A stretch of 64,000 nt of DNA from DAOUKH01 sp964291475 (GTDB taxonomy: Bacteria; Chloroflexota; Dehalococcoidia; SHYB01): the NCBI GenBank assembly GCA_964291475.2, contig OZ220075.1:138505-202504 (forward strand). Direction: 5' to 3'. How positions within the stretch are numbered: the stretch's first letter is position 1; every line of letters begins with the position of its first letter. The notes under the pieces were generated by a model. It searched no databases, was not told the origin of the DNA, and saw only the letters and a program-made list of their open reading frames with translations. Positions 39,064-47,161 of the stretch are shown piece by piece. Position numbers and translations under genes: made by a program.

Positions 39064-41613
39064 ATGGGAGAGGGCTTCCTCTTCGACATCAAGGCGATCG
39101 AGCTCGCCGACGAGAAGGCCGAGTTCTGCGGCCGGCTCCTCGCGGGCGCCGGCGCCGACGTGCTCAAGGTCGAGCCGCCCGAAGGAAGCCCCACCCGCAA
39201 GATCGGACCCTTCGTCGACGACGTCCCCGATCCCGAACGCAGCCTCCACTTCTGGCACTACAACTTCGGAAAGCAGAGCCTCGCCCTCGACGTCGCCACC
39301 CCGGCGGGAGCTGAACGCCTGAAGGAGCTCGCCGCCGGCGCCGACGTCCTGTTGGAAAGCCACCCGCCGGGCTATCTGGCGAGTCTCGGCCTCGGCTACG
39401 ACACGCTCAGCGCCATCAACCCGCGCCTGGTCATGGCCTCGATCACGCCCTTCGGGCAGACCGGGCCGTGGAAGGACTGGAAGGGCGCCGACATCGTGCA
39501 CCTCGCCCTCGGCGGGGTCATGATGGTCACCGGCTACGACCCCACGCCCGAGGGCTTCTACGACACGCCGCCCATCGCGCCGCAGATGTGGCACGCGAAC
39601 CACATCGTCGGCAGCCAGACCCTCGACGCCATCCTCGGCGCGCTCCTCTACCGCGAGCGCACCGGCCGCGGCCAGCACATCGACGCTTCCATCCACCGCG
39701 CCGTCAGCTGCAACACCGGCACCGACACCACCGCCTGGGTCTTCGGACGCCAGGGTGTGCTGCGCCAGACCGCCCGCTACGGCTCCTCCCGCATGGTCCC
39801 CGAGACCCTCGCCACGACCAAGGACGGCCGTCACATTCTCGCCTTCGTCTCCGCCGAGTTCATGATCGGCCGCGAGCACAAGAAGTGGGTCGAGATGCTG
39901 GAGAAGTACGGCTGCGCCGACGACCTCACCGACCCCAAGTACGAGAACCTCGAATATGTCATGACCCCCGAGGTAATCCGCCACTTCCACGCCGTCGCCC
40001 GCACCTGGGTCGGCAAGTTCAAGTTCGACCGCGACATCTGGAAAGAAGGCCAGGAGCGGCGGCTCCACTGGGCCCCCATCCGCAAGCCGGAGGAGAACCT
40101 TCTCGATCCCCACTGGCGCGAGCGGACGACCTTCACCGAGGTCGAGCACGAAGAGCTGGACCGCAGCGTCTCCTACGTCAACGCCCCCTGGCTCTCCGAG
40201 GAATGCCCCTGGCGCACCGGGCCGCGCGCCCCGCGCCTAGGCGAGCACAACGCCGCCCTGGTCACCGACCTCGAACAGGCCGGCGCCGTGCCCAAAGACG
40301 CGCCGGAGTTCCCCGGCCCGCGCGCCAACGGCGACCCGCCCTTCGCCATCGAGGACGTGCGCATCCTCGACCTGGCCTGGGTCGTGGCCGGTGCCGCCGG
40401 GCCTCGCATCCTCGCCGCAATGGGCGCGCAGGACATCCGCGTCGAGTGGAAGGGCCGCTACGACACGATGCGCAGCTTCGGCGGCATCCCCGTCGGCGAG
40501 GAGCGCGACCGCGTCCTCCGCGGCGAATCGCTCATCCCCACCCGCGTCGGCGTGAACGCCGGAGCCGGCTTCGCCGAGGTCAACCCCGGCAAGATGAGCA
40601 TCGGCCTCAACCTCAACGACCCCAAAGGCGCGGAGATCCTGCTGGAGCTGGTGAAGGTCTGCGACGTCGTCGTCGAGAACTTCACCGCGCGCATGCTGGA
40701 GCGCTTCGGCGTCACCTACGAGGACATGCGCAAGGTCAACCCCTCGATCATCTACGTCCAGCAGCCCGGCTTCGGCAAGCGGGGCAAGTACATCGAGTTC
40801 CTCTCCTCGGCCCCGGTCGGCGAGGCGTTCAGCGGCCTCACTGAAATGGCCGGCATGCCCACGCCCTACCCGCCCTCCGGCTGGGGCTACCTCTACCTCG
40901 ACTGGAGCGCCTCCTACTACTGCGCCATGGCGATGCTCAACGCGCTCTACTACCGAGCCCGCACCGGCAAGGGGCAGTACATCGACGGCTCGCTCGGCGA
41001 GCCCGGCCTCCTCCTCACCGGCACCGCCATGCTCGACTCCCAGGTCAACGGACGGCAGTGGCAGCGCATCGGCAACGCCTCCCCCTGGAAGCCCGCCGCG
41101 CCCCACGGCGCCTACCGCTGCAAGGGCGACGACCGCTGGATCGCCATCGCCGCCTTCACCGAAGAGGAGTGGCAGGCCGCCGCCGCCGTGCTCGGGCTCG
41201 GCGCGGTCGCCGGAGAGGCCCGCTTCGCCACGCTGGAGGCTCGCCTGAAGAACGCCGCCGCGCTCGACGCCGCCGTCGACGCCGCCGCCCAAGCCTGGGA
41301 CCCCTTCGACCTCATGGAGCGCCTGCAGAACGCGGGCGTCGCCGCCGGCGTCTGCCAGAACGCCCCCGACCGCATCGAGCGCGACCCGCAGCTCCGCCAC
41401 GACCAGTGGATGGTCCCCGTCACCAACACCGAGGTCGGGGAGTGGCCCATCCGCCAGTTCCCCATCAAGCTCTCCGAGACGCCCACGCGCCCCCAGGGCA
41501 CCGTCGGCCGCGGCCACCCCAACTACGCCGAAGACAGCGACTTCGTCTACGGCGAACTCCTCGGCATGCCCGAAAGCCACCGCCAAGCCCTCGCCGACCA
41601 GAACGTCATCTAG
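39064..41613 (+). CDS. Double-domain CaiB/BaiF (class III) CoA-transferase
   Basis: 849 residues with two CoA-transferase domains (about 1-405 and 425-849). CGGAGGACG precedes the start. Domain 1: KAIELADEKAEFCGRLLAGAGADVLKVEPPEGSPTRKIGPF, catalytic Asp207 in GRGQHIDASIHRA. Domain 2: IEDVRILDLAWVVAGAAGPRILAAMGAQDIRVEWKGR, catalytic Asp641 in GKGQYIDGSLGEP. Both aspartates are kept, unlike the 802-residue enzyme at 18.3 kb. It follows a split-barrel gene pair and is itself followed by a large repeat array. Substrate unknown. Confidence 0.93.
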   Translation: MGEGFLFDIKAIELADEKAEFCGRLLAGAGADVLKVEPPEGSPTRKIGPFVDDVPDPERSLHFWHYNFGKQSLALDVATPAGAERLKELAAGADVLLESHPPGYLASLGLGYDTLSAINPRLVMASITPFGQTGPWKDWKGADIVHLALGGVMMVTGYDPTPEGFYDTPPIAPQMWHANHIVGSQTLDAILGALLYRERTGRGQHIDASIHRAVSCNTGTDTTAWVFGRQGVLRQTARYGSSRMVPETLATTKDGRHILAFVSAEFMIGREHKKWVEMLEKYGCADDLTDPKYENLEYVMTPEVIRHFHAVARTWVGKFKFDRDIWKEGQERRLHWAPIRKPEENLLDPHWRERTTFTEVEHEELDRSVSYVNAPWLSEECPWRTGPRAPRLGEHNAALVTDLEQAGAVPKDAPEFPGPRANGDPPFAIEDVRILDLAWVVAGAAGPRILAAMGAQDIRVEWKGRYDTMRSFGGIPVGEERDRVLRGESLIPTRVGVNAGAGFAEVNPGKMSIGLNLNDPKGAEILLELVKVCDVVVENFTARMLERFGVTYEDMRKVNPSIIYVQQPGFGKRGKYIEFLSSAPVGEAFSGLTEMAGMPTPYPPSGWGYLYLDWSASYYCAMAMLNALYYRARTGKGQYIDGSLGEPGLLLTGTAMLDSQVNGRQWQRIGNASPWKPAAPHGAYRCKGDDRWIAIAAFTEEEWQAAAAVLGLGAVAGEARFATLEARLKNAAALDAAVDAAAQAWDPFDLMERLQNAGVAAGVCQNAPDRIERDPQLRHDQWMVPVTNTEVGEWPIRQFPIKLSETPTRPQGTVGRGHPNYAEDSDFVYGELLGMPESHRQALADQNVI

Positions 41614-41621
41614 CCACCCCT

Positions 41622-42641
41622 CTGCGAGAGCACCTCCCTCCCTCTGGGAGGAGCGCCTTAAACCTCAGTCCCTCCCTCTGGGAGGGACTGAGGGCGGGCA
41701 CGCGCGGGGCGGCGTGGTCCCCTCCGGACCTCTTCTCCCGTGGGAGACCTTTGCGCAACTCCCGCCGATGGTTGGGAAACGGGCGGAGCTGGGCGGTCTT
41801 CCCTCTCCCCCTCTGGGGGAGATTTGAGAGAGGGCACGCGCCGCCAGGCGCGTCGGCGGGCGGGGCCGGGAGGTCCTACCTCTTCTCCCGTGGGAGACCT
41901 TTGCACAACTCCCGCCGATGGTTGGGAAACGGACGGAGCTGGGCGGTCTTCCCTCTCCCCCTCTGGGGGAGATTTGAGAGAGGGCACGCGCCGCCAGGCG
42001 CGTCGGCGGGGCGGGGCCGGGAGGTCCTACCTCTTCTCCCGTGGGAGACCTTTGCACAACTCCCGCCGATGGTTGGGAAACGGGCGGAGCTGGGCGGTCT
42101 TCCCTCTCCCCCTCTGGGGGAGATTTGAGAGAGGGCACGCGCCGCCAGGCGCGTCGGTGGGCGGGGCCGGGAGGTCCTACCTCTTCTCCCGTGGGAGACC
42201 TTTGCACAACTCCCGCCGATGGTTGGGAAACGGGCGGAGCTGGGCGGTCTTCCCTCTCCCCCTCTGGGGGAGATTGAGAGAGGGCCGTCGGGGCGGGGCC
42301 GGGAGGTCCTACCTCTTCTCCCGTGGGAGACCTTTGCACAACTCCCGCCGATGGTGGGGAAACGGGCGGAGCCGGGCGGTCTTCCCTCTCTCCCTCTGGG
42401 GGAGATTTGAGAGAGGGCACGCGCCGCCAGGCGCGTCGGTGGCGCGGGTCCGGGTGGTCTTGCCTCTTCTCCCCACGGGAGAAGATTGAGATGAGGGGCC
42501 TCCTCATCACCACCACAGGCCACCTGACGCCGGCCCACCCCTCCCCTGTAGGGGCGCGTCGCGACGCGCCCGTCCCCTCATCGCCACCACACGCAACCGG
42601 CGCCGGCCACCTCCCCTCCCAACCCCCAATTCTCGCGCCGC
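41622..42641. repeat. Intergenic repeat region with 150-bp tandem array
   Basis: This 1-kb gap holds hairpin repeats found singly elsewhere in the window, plus a tandem array of about 150-bp units. Units begin with TCTTCTCCCGTGGGAGACCT at 41731, 41881, 42032, 42182 and 42314, with a diverged end copy near 42465. One unit is shortened to 132 bp. Each contains a TCTCCC-GT-GGGAGA hairpin, a CTCCCCC-TCT-GGGGGAG hairpin and CGCGCCGCCAGGCGCG. A perfect 20-bp palindrome GGGCGCGTCGCGACGCGCCC lies at 42552-42571. The long open frames across it follow from a period near a multiple of three and are not genes. Confidence 0.9.
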
Positions 42642-42856
42642 ATGACACTTGACAGCCCTCGTCAAGGGGCCTTACCTTTTGATTACGAACATATGTACTG
42701 CCCGTGGAGCATTGGGCAGCCTATGTTCGGCGCCTCCCGTGAGGGAGCGTGCGACCCGCGCCGGGAGGCCCTCCGGGGCCTCGCCGGCGCAAAAAACACA
42801 AAGGTAGAGCTGCGCCCAAAACGCATCGCGACAGCCCGCGCCGGTCGCCGCCGGCG
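42642..42856. other. Gap before the HNH gene, no certain gene
   Basis: Contains a perfect TTGACA at 42648-42653 inside an inverted repeat (CTTGAC and GTCAAG), with a weak TTACCT 17 bp on. A 72-residue open frame (42642-42860) ends in an Arg-rich tail and has no recognisable family or ribosome site. I do not call it a gene. Confidence 0.3.
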
Positions 42857-43474
42857 CTAGTCGGACTCTACGAGCTTGCCTGTATAGCCTGCCCTGAGGA
42901 ATACGCCCCCACCGACCAATGCTGCTGCGATGGCGGGAAGCAGAAGTAGGGCGGCGTCGGTGAGCCCTACCGAAGAGAGGAGGATGAGAAGAACCACGAA
43001 CACAGCAACCGCCGTGCCAATCGATCCTCCTCTAATCCGATCCCTGGGACTCCAGTACTTCGTCTTCCTGAAGGCTTTGACCCTTTCGCTCTCCGTCGTC
43101 TTGCGAGTAACAGCCTTGAACCGCTCTTGGGGGATTACCGACGGCGGAATTCTCTTTCTAGTCGGAAGCAAAGACTTGTACCGCTGCCTGAACTCCGCAT
43201 CGCTCTGAATCCCCTTTCGCTGATTGCAAGGGGGGCAGAGAAGCTGAAGATTCTCGTAGTCGTTGCTTCCGCCCATAACGACTGGGTCTATGTGGTCGAT
43301 CTGAAAGTTGGCCTTCCTCTTTGGAGCTCCACAATACCTACACTTCCCATCTTGGTCCTTGAATAGCCTCGACCTGTACTTGTCAAGGCTCACCCGTTGC
43401 GTTGGCTTTATCTTCCTATCCCCCTGTCCGATGAAGAGAAGGAGTTCGATGTACAGATCGACGATCTTCAGCAT
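42857..43474 (-). CDS. HNH endonuclease with two C-terminal membrane helices
   Basis: 205 residues from the start at 43474, chosen because TGGAGG lies five bases upstream; an ATG at 43486 lacks one. The nuclease core is CRYCGAPKRKANFQIDHIDPVVMGG and NLQLLCPPCNQRKG: CxxC at 45-48, Asp60-His61, Asn75, and CxxC at 80-83, with a metal-coordinated HNH layout. A basic linker (residues 100-150) leads to two helices at about 153-171 and 174-194. Membrane attachment of an HNH domain is unusual and recalls effector proteins. Base composition is visibly lower in GC than the flanks, which suggests acquisition. Confidence 0.85.
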   Translation of the reverse strand: MLKIVDLYIELLLFIGQGDRKIKPTQRVSLDKYRSRLFKDQDGKCRYCGAPKRKANFQIDHIDPVVMGGSNDYENLQLLCPPCNQRKGIQSDAEFRQRYKSLLPTRKRIPPSVIPQERFKAVTRKTTESERVKAFRKTKYWSPRDRIRGGSIGTAVAVFVVLLILLSSVGLTDAALLLLPAIAAALVGGGVFLRAGYTGKLVESD

Positions 43475-43532
43475 GGGCGCCTCCATTACTCAGACGGTGC
43501 CAGAGCCTCCGCCGGGCCGAACCTTACCGCCC

Positions 43533-43976
43533 CTAGAACTTCAGGCAGGTGCTGACCGCGTAGGCGTAGACCTTCCCCGCCTCATCCACGATCCGGGCCT
43601 CGGTGACGCCCATGCGTTTGCCCGCGGAGACCACCTCGCCCTCGCAGCGGAGCGTCGTCATGCCGGCCAAGAGCGGCCGGATGTACTTGATCGTCAGGTC
43701 GGCGGTCGTCGAGCGCTCCCCCGGCTCGTGCGTCGAGAGGAAACAGAGCGCCGCCGCCGTGTCGAGCACCGAGGCCGTGTATCCGCCGTGCACCGTCCCC
43801 ACCCGGTTCAGGTGCTCCTCGGTTGGGCGGCAGGTCAGCACGATCCGCCCCTGCTCGACCTCGTCGATCTCGATGCCGAGCAGTTCGAGCATTGGCACGA
43901 CGGGCGCCTCGCCGCGCTTGGCGCGGAGCAGCCGTTCCAAGCCGCTGTAGGCGTCCTCGTCCGCCAGGCTGCCCAT
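43533..43976 (-). CDS. PaaI-type hotdog thioesterase
   Basis: 147 residues with the PaaI-family core: NRVGTVHGGYTASVLDTAAALCFLS (the HGG helix region), STTADLTIKYIRPLLAGM and AYAVSTCLKF at the end. Members hydrolyse acyl-CoA thioesters as tetramers in the cytoplasm. The start codon at 43976 lies three bases after the stop of the selenoprotein gene, so the two are probably translated together. The physiological thioester is unknown. Confidence 0.88.
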   Translation of the reverse strand: MGSLADEDAYSGLERLLRAKRGEAPVVPMLELLGIEIDEVEQGRIVLTCRPTEEHLNRVGTVHGGYTASVLDTAAALCFLSTHEPGERSTTADLTIKYIRPLLAGMTTLRCEGEVVSAGKRMGVTEARIVDEAGKVYAYAVSTCLKF

Positions 43977-43979
43977 CAG

Positions 43980-44513
43980 CTAGGAGGTCTCCTCCAGCAG
44001 CACGGCCTGGACCTGGGGCCACGCCTTCTGCCGGTGGAGCTCCAGGCTCTCCGTGGTCAGATTCTCGGCGTAGGGATAGTCGATGACGACGAACGGGTAG
44101 TCGTTGTAGCCGTGGCGGCGCGCCATGGCCCGGCCAATGCTCAGCACCAGCTTGTCGGGGCCGATGGCGGCGGTCGGCACGCCCCGGTCTTCGAGCATCG
44201 TCGCGTCGACCGCAAGGGCCGACGAGCACGAGCCTCAGTCGCCGACGCCGGTAATCACGGCATCGCACGATCCCGCGAGCTCTTCCAGCAGCTCCGGGCT
44301 CATCGGCTCGCCGAAGTACTCCTTCTGCCGGTTGATGACGGCGCGGACCTCGTACTCGTCCTTCAACGTGGCCTCGATCCGCGCGAGGAGACGGTCGCCG
44401 TGCGTGCGGTTGTTCCACAGGATGCCGATGGTCTTCCCGTCGAGCGTGGGGAGCCGGGCGGCAAGGCGGTCGCCCTCCTTCGACGGTTCGAGTATCGGCG
44501 TCAGCACGTCCAT
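43980..44513 (-). CDS. UGSC-family selenoprotein (in-frame TGA read as selenocysteine)
   Basis: 177 residues if the TGA at 44235-44237 (minus strand) is decoded as Sec93. The upstream part is MDVLTPILEPSKEGDRLAARLP...LLEELAGSCDAVITGVGD; then U-G-S-C-S-S; then ALAVDATMLEDRGVPTAAIGPDKL in the same frame. The VTGVGD-U-G-S-C motif is the hallmark of the known UGSC (seleno)protein family. Ten bases after the TGA an 8-bp stem with a 5-nt loop (44204-44224) could act as the SECIS element. The start at 44513 has GAGGAG seven bases upstream. Function is unknown; the motif suggests redox chemistry. It would be missed or split by standard gene calling. Confidence 0.9.
44204..44224 (-). promoter_or_regulatory. 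Candidate bacterial SECIS stem-loop
   Basis: On the minus strand, CGTCGGCC pairs with GGTCGACG (one G-U) around loop CTTGC, beginning ten bases after the selenocysteine TGA. Position and size fit bacterial SECIS elements, though a G among the first loop bases is not present. Pairing is seen; function is inferred. Confidence 0.55.
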
Positions 44514-44529
44514 CACAAGTCTCCTCGCC

Positions 44530-45621
44530 TTATGTCCCGATCTTCTTCGTGACCGGCTCGGTGCCCAGCGGATAGGGGGCCAGGTAGCCGCCGAAGTTGC
44601 CCGCCTCGCCGCCGGCGACCACGATCAGGAAGTCCATCTTGCGCGGCCACTCCGCATCCTGCCAGACGATCTTGCGGTACGCCTCGTCGTGGCGCATGTG
44701 GACGAACCGGTTCTCATCGCCGGGCTCCACCACCGGCGGCTCGGACGAGAGCCGCGTGCCGTAGCGCTCCCACCGTCCGTCGATCTTCAGGCTGCGCACC
44801 GAGCGCTTGGTGTGCTTCAGCAGGTAGTCCGTGACGTCGTCCTTCGACCAGCCGGCGTCGAGAAAGTGCTGCTGGTAGGTCGGCGCCATCACCACGATGT
44901 AGGAGCCGAGGGTGAAGAAGCCGTTGGCGATGCGCTGCCCCATCAGATCGCAGAGGAAGACCGGCTCATTGAAGTTCGGCGTGACGAACTGGTCGAACCC
45001 GTTCATCGAGCCGAATACGGTGACCGCGCTCTCCTCCGGCCGGAAGCCGCGCTGGACGTGCAGCGGCCTCCACGGCGTCTCCTCGTTCTCCGCGATGCAG
45101 AACGACCAGCGGTTCGGGTTGCCCAGGCAGCCGCGCTGCACGCCGCCGACCTTCGCCCCGAAGCAGTTGGCCATCGTCAGGCTCACCGCCCGCCCGATGG
45201 TGGCGTTGGCGTGATTCCCTCCGCCCATCACGTACTGGCCCGTATTCATCCCGATCTCTTTGACGATGGGGCCGTTGACGATGATGAGCGGCCACGGGCT
45301 GCCCAGACTCGCCATGTGGTTCATCCGGAAGGCGGGGTCGGTCAGCCCCTCGAAGGCCGCGACGAGCACCGGCATGTAGTCCGGCTTGCAGCCAGCCATC
45401 ACCGCGTTGACCGCCAGTTTCTCGGCGGTCAGCGCCGTGGCCCGCGTCTGGTAAGTCCCGACCAAGGTCTCCGGCTCCAAGCCCGCCGCCGCGACGAACG
45501 CCTCGACGCGCTCCGGCGTCGGCGCGACGATGGGCAAGCCGTCCGTCCAGCCCTGCTCCCAGAAGTACTGCATCACCGCGTACTCGTCGTCGAGGCTGAT
45601 GCGCGTGGACTGAAGCTGCAT
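44530..45621 (-). CDS. Conserved protein co-transcribed with the UGSC selenoprotein
   Basis: About 363 residues from the start at 45621 (MQLQSTRISLDDEYAVMQYFWEQGWTDGLPIVAPTPERVEAFV). Notable segments are KLAVNAVMAGCKPDYMPVLVAAFEGL, IIVNGPIVKEIGMNTGQYVMGGGNHANATIGRAVSLTMANCFGAKVGG and YIVVMAPTYQQHFLDAGWSKDDV. No signal peptide or membrane helix is visible. I know no assigned function. It sits 16 bp before the UGSC gene; I recall relatives with the GWTDGLP motif accompanying UGSC proteins, but could not check. A TATAAT -10 lies about 40 bp upstream. The two probably act together. Confidence 0.75.
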   Translation of the reverse strand: MQLQSTRISLDDEYAVMQYFWEQGWTDGLPIVAPTPERVEAFVAAAGLEPETLVGTYQTRATALTAEKLAVNAVMAGCKPDYMPVLVAAFEGLTDPAFRMNHMASLGSPWPLIIVNGPIVKEIGMNTGQYVMGGGNHANATIGRAVSLTMANCFGAKVGGVQRGCLGNPNRWSFCIAENEETPWRPLHVQRGFRPEESAVTVFGSMNGFDQFVTPNFNEPVFLCDLMGQRIANGFFTLGSYIVVMAPTYQQHFLDAGWSKDDVTDYLLKHTKRSVRSLKIDGRWERYGTRLSSEPPVVEPGDENRFVHMRHDEAYRKIVWQDAEWPRKMDFLIVVAGGEAGNFGGYLAPYPLGTEPVTKKIGT

Positions 45622-45661
45622 ACAATCTCTCTCGTGCCGGGTCCAGGGTCGAACGGCGCCG

Positions 45662-45667
45662 ATTATA
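45662..45667 (-). promoter_or_regulatory. -10 element of the UGSC operon
   Basis: Perfect TATAAT on the minus strand, 40 bp before the first gene of the group. No good -35. Confidence 0.45.
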
Positions 45668-45735
45668 GCCGACGGCCAGCGGGGGCAGGCGGGCAACGGA
45701 GACGAATGAACTATTGCGACGGCATGCTGGTGGTG

Positions 45736-45760
45736 ACCATGGTCGTGACCATGGTAGAAT
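45736..45760 (+). promoter_or_regulatory. Toxin-antitoxin promoter and double palindromic operator
   Basis: Two ACCATGGT palindromes at 45736-45743 and 45748-45755, centre-to-centre 12 bp, adjoin and share a base with a -10 element TAGAAT (45755-45760). The arrangement fits autorepression by the Phd-type antitoxin encoded 30 bp downstream. Confidence 0.6.
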
Positions 45761-45789
45761 AGCCTCACCTCGCCGACGAGGACAGCGCC

Positions 45790-46074
45790 ATGGAATCAAA
45801 TAGCGGGAAGACGGCAAGCGGACCCAAGACCATCAAGGCCTCCGAGTTCAAGGCCAAGTGCCTCAAGCTCATGGACGAGGTCGCCGAGACCGGCGAGGAG
45901 ATCGTCATCACGAAGAACGGCCGGCCCGTCTCGCGGCTGGCGCCGTACCGGGAAAAGCCGCCGACCCTCTTCGGCATCGATCGCGGAAAGATCAAGATTC
46001 TCGGGGACATCATCGCACCCATTGACGTGGAATGGGACGCCGTGACCGGCAAGAACTGGGACGACCTGCTCTGA
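45790..46074 (+). CDS. Phd/YefM-type antitoxin
   Basis: 94 residues: TIKASEFKAKCLKLMDEVAETGEEIVITKNGRPVSRLAPYRE is the Phd/YefM DNA-binding domain; the C-terminal IDVEWDAVTGKNWDDLL would bind and neutralise the toxin. It is followed, with overlap, by a PIN-domain toxin gene. Palindromes over the upstream -10 are likely operator sites. Confidence 0.9.
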   Translation: MESNSGKTASGPKTIKASEFKAKCLKLMDEVAETGEEIVITKNGRPVSRLAPYREKPPTLFGIDRGKIKILGDIIAPIDVEWDAVTGKNWDDLL

Positions 46075-46469
46075 TACTGCTCGATACACAAGTGCTGCTA
46101 TGGCTTCGTGTGGGCAGTCGTCAATTGGGACCGCGCGCCCGAATGGAAATCGAAGAGGCATGGCTGTCGGACGAATTAGCGGTCTCCGCGATCTCGTTTT
46201 GGGAAGTGGCCATGCTTACGGCCAAGGGACGCATTCAGCTTGCCGAAGACACTGGTCCTTGGCGCCGGGAGCAACTGGAGCAGGGGCTGGTCGAGCTCCC
46301 CATCGACGGCGCGACAGCCATCCGCGCCGGCCTTCTGACTAACATGCACGGCGACCCCGCCGACCGGCTCATCGTCGCCACGGCGCTCCAGGGCCACCGG
46401 TTGGCCACCGCCGATGAACGCATCCTGGGCTGGTCGGGCCGCCTGAACCGCCTAGATGCGCGGGAATAG
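46032..46469 (+). CDS. VapC-type PIN-domain ribonuclease toxin
   Basis: PIN-domain toxin, RNase cleaving specific RNAs. The core is LILLDTQVLLWLRVGSRQLG, ELAVSAISFWEVAM, GDPADRLIVATALQGHRLATADERIL: the acidic residues of LDT, WEV, DPADR and TADE are all present, so it should be active. The start is uncertain. ATG 46032 overlaps the antitoxin by 43 bp and gives 145 residues; family N-termini begin at ILLDT (46074), where the codon is ATA. Cotranscribed with the antitoxin. Confidence 0.87.
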   Translation: MGRRDRQELGRPALILLDTQVLLWLRVGSRQLGPRARMEIEEAWLSDELAVSAISFWEVAMLTAKGRIQLAEDTGPWRREQLEQGLVELPIDGATAIRAGLLTNMHGDPADRLIVATALQGHRLATADERILGWSGRLNRLDARE

Positions 46470-46524
46470 CCCGTCAACCCCGCACCAAGCCCGCCGCGAT
46501 CCAACCGGCAACAGGAGGCCAACC

Positions 46525-46923
46525 ATGCCCAAGGGACTCTTCATGGTGTTCACGCACTGCTCCGACCCCGAGCGCGAGGACGAGTACAACCGCTGGTACA
46601 CCCACACCCACCTGCCCGACCTGAGCGCCGCCAAGGGCTTCGTGAGGGCGCGGCGCTTCCGCAACGCCAACCCCGGCGGCCCGCCCGATAAGTACCTCGC
46701 CCTCTACGAGTTCGACACGCCTAACCTCAAGGAATCCATCGCCGACCTCATCGACATCGCCATCGACGCCCACGCCAAGGGCCGCCACATCGACTTCATC
46801 GAAGGCGGCGAGGCCTTCATCTTCGAGGAGATCGACCCCAACACCCTCGAACCCCTCGAATCACACGACTACCCGACCGAGGTCCCCGAGCACATCATCC
46901 AAGCCCGCGACGCCCTCCACTGA
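46525..46923 (+). CDS. Small EthD-like/dimeric alpha-beta barrel protein
   Basis: 132 residues with AGGAGG upstream. The N-terminal MPKGLFMVFTHCSDPEREDEYNRWYTHTHLPDLSAAKGFVRARRF and later KYLALYEFDT resemble the EthD/dimeric alpha-beta barrel family, in which a conserved HxxD or H-x-P turn lies after the first helix. Members act in breakdown of ring compounds or bind small ligands. The reaction is unknown. Confidence 0.75.
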   Translation: MPKGLFMVFTHCSDPEREDEYNRWYTHTHLPDLSAAKGFVRARRFRNANPGGPPDKYLALYEFDTPNLKESIADLIDIAIDAHAKGRHIDFIEGGEAFIFEEIDPNTLEPLESHDYPTEVPEHIIQARDALH

Positions 46924-46929
46924 GCCCTC

Positions 46930-47160
46930 TTGGGCAGCACTCCAAGCCTATCTCCCGAGAGACCTTTCAGGACCCGCGGCGCCGCCTGCGGACCGTCCAT
47001 GCAGGGGCAACCCTCGTGGTTGCCCAGGGGTGCGGGCGGGCTCTTCTCCCCTCCCCTCCGACCTCTCCCTCTCTGTTGGAGACCACCCCAAAACACCCCC
47101 CGCAGGGGGAGCACCTCAAACCTCCCTTCCTATGGGAGGGACTGAGGGCGGGCACGCGCC
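46930..47160. repeat. Dispersed intergenic hairpin block 4
   Basis: Between convergent genes. It contains a GGGCAACC-CTCGT-GGTTGCCC hairpin (47005-47025), a CCTCTCCCTCTC segment, and CCTCCCTTCCTATGGGAGGGACTGAGGGCGGGCACGCGCC. No gene is visible. Confidence 0.75.
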
Positions 47161-47161
47161 C

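Noticed and set aside
41731..42495. CRISPR array
   Set aside because: Repeat units of 150 bp without unique spacers, and no cas genes in the window.
41665..42648. Long open frames (up to 327 residues, both strands) with repeating Pro/Arg-rich sequence
   Set aside because: They follow the 150-bp tandem DNA repeat, whose period is a multiple of three; no start signals and no family.
42642..42860. 72-residue ORF before the HNH gene
   Set aside because: No ribosome site or recognisable family, and an Arg-rich tail of low information; only the TTGACA-like element is notable.
43980..44516. Two separate small genes or a pseudogene with a premature stop
   Set aside because: The halves are in the same frame and the TGA sits exactly at the family's selenocysteine.
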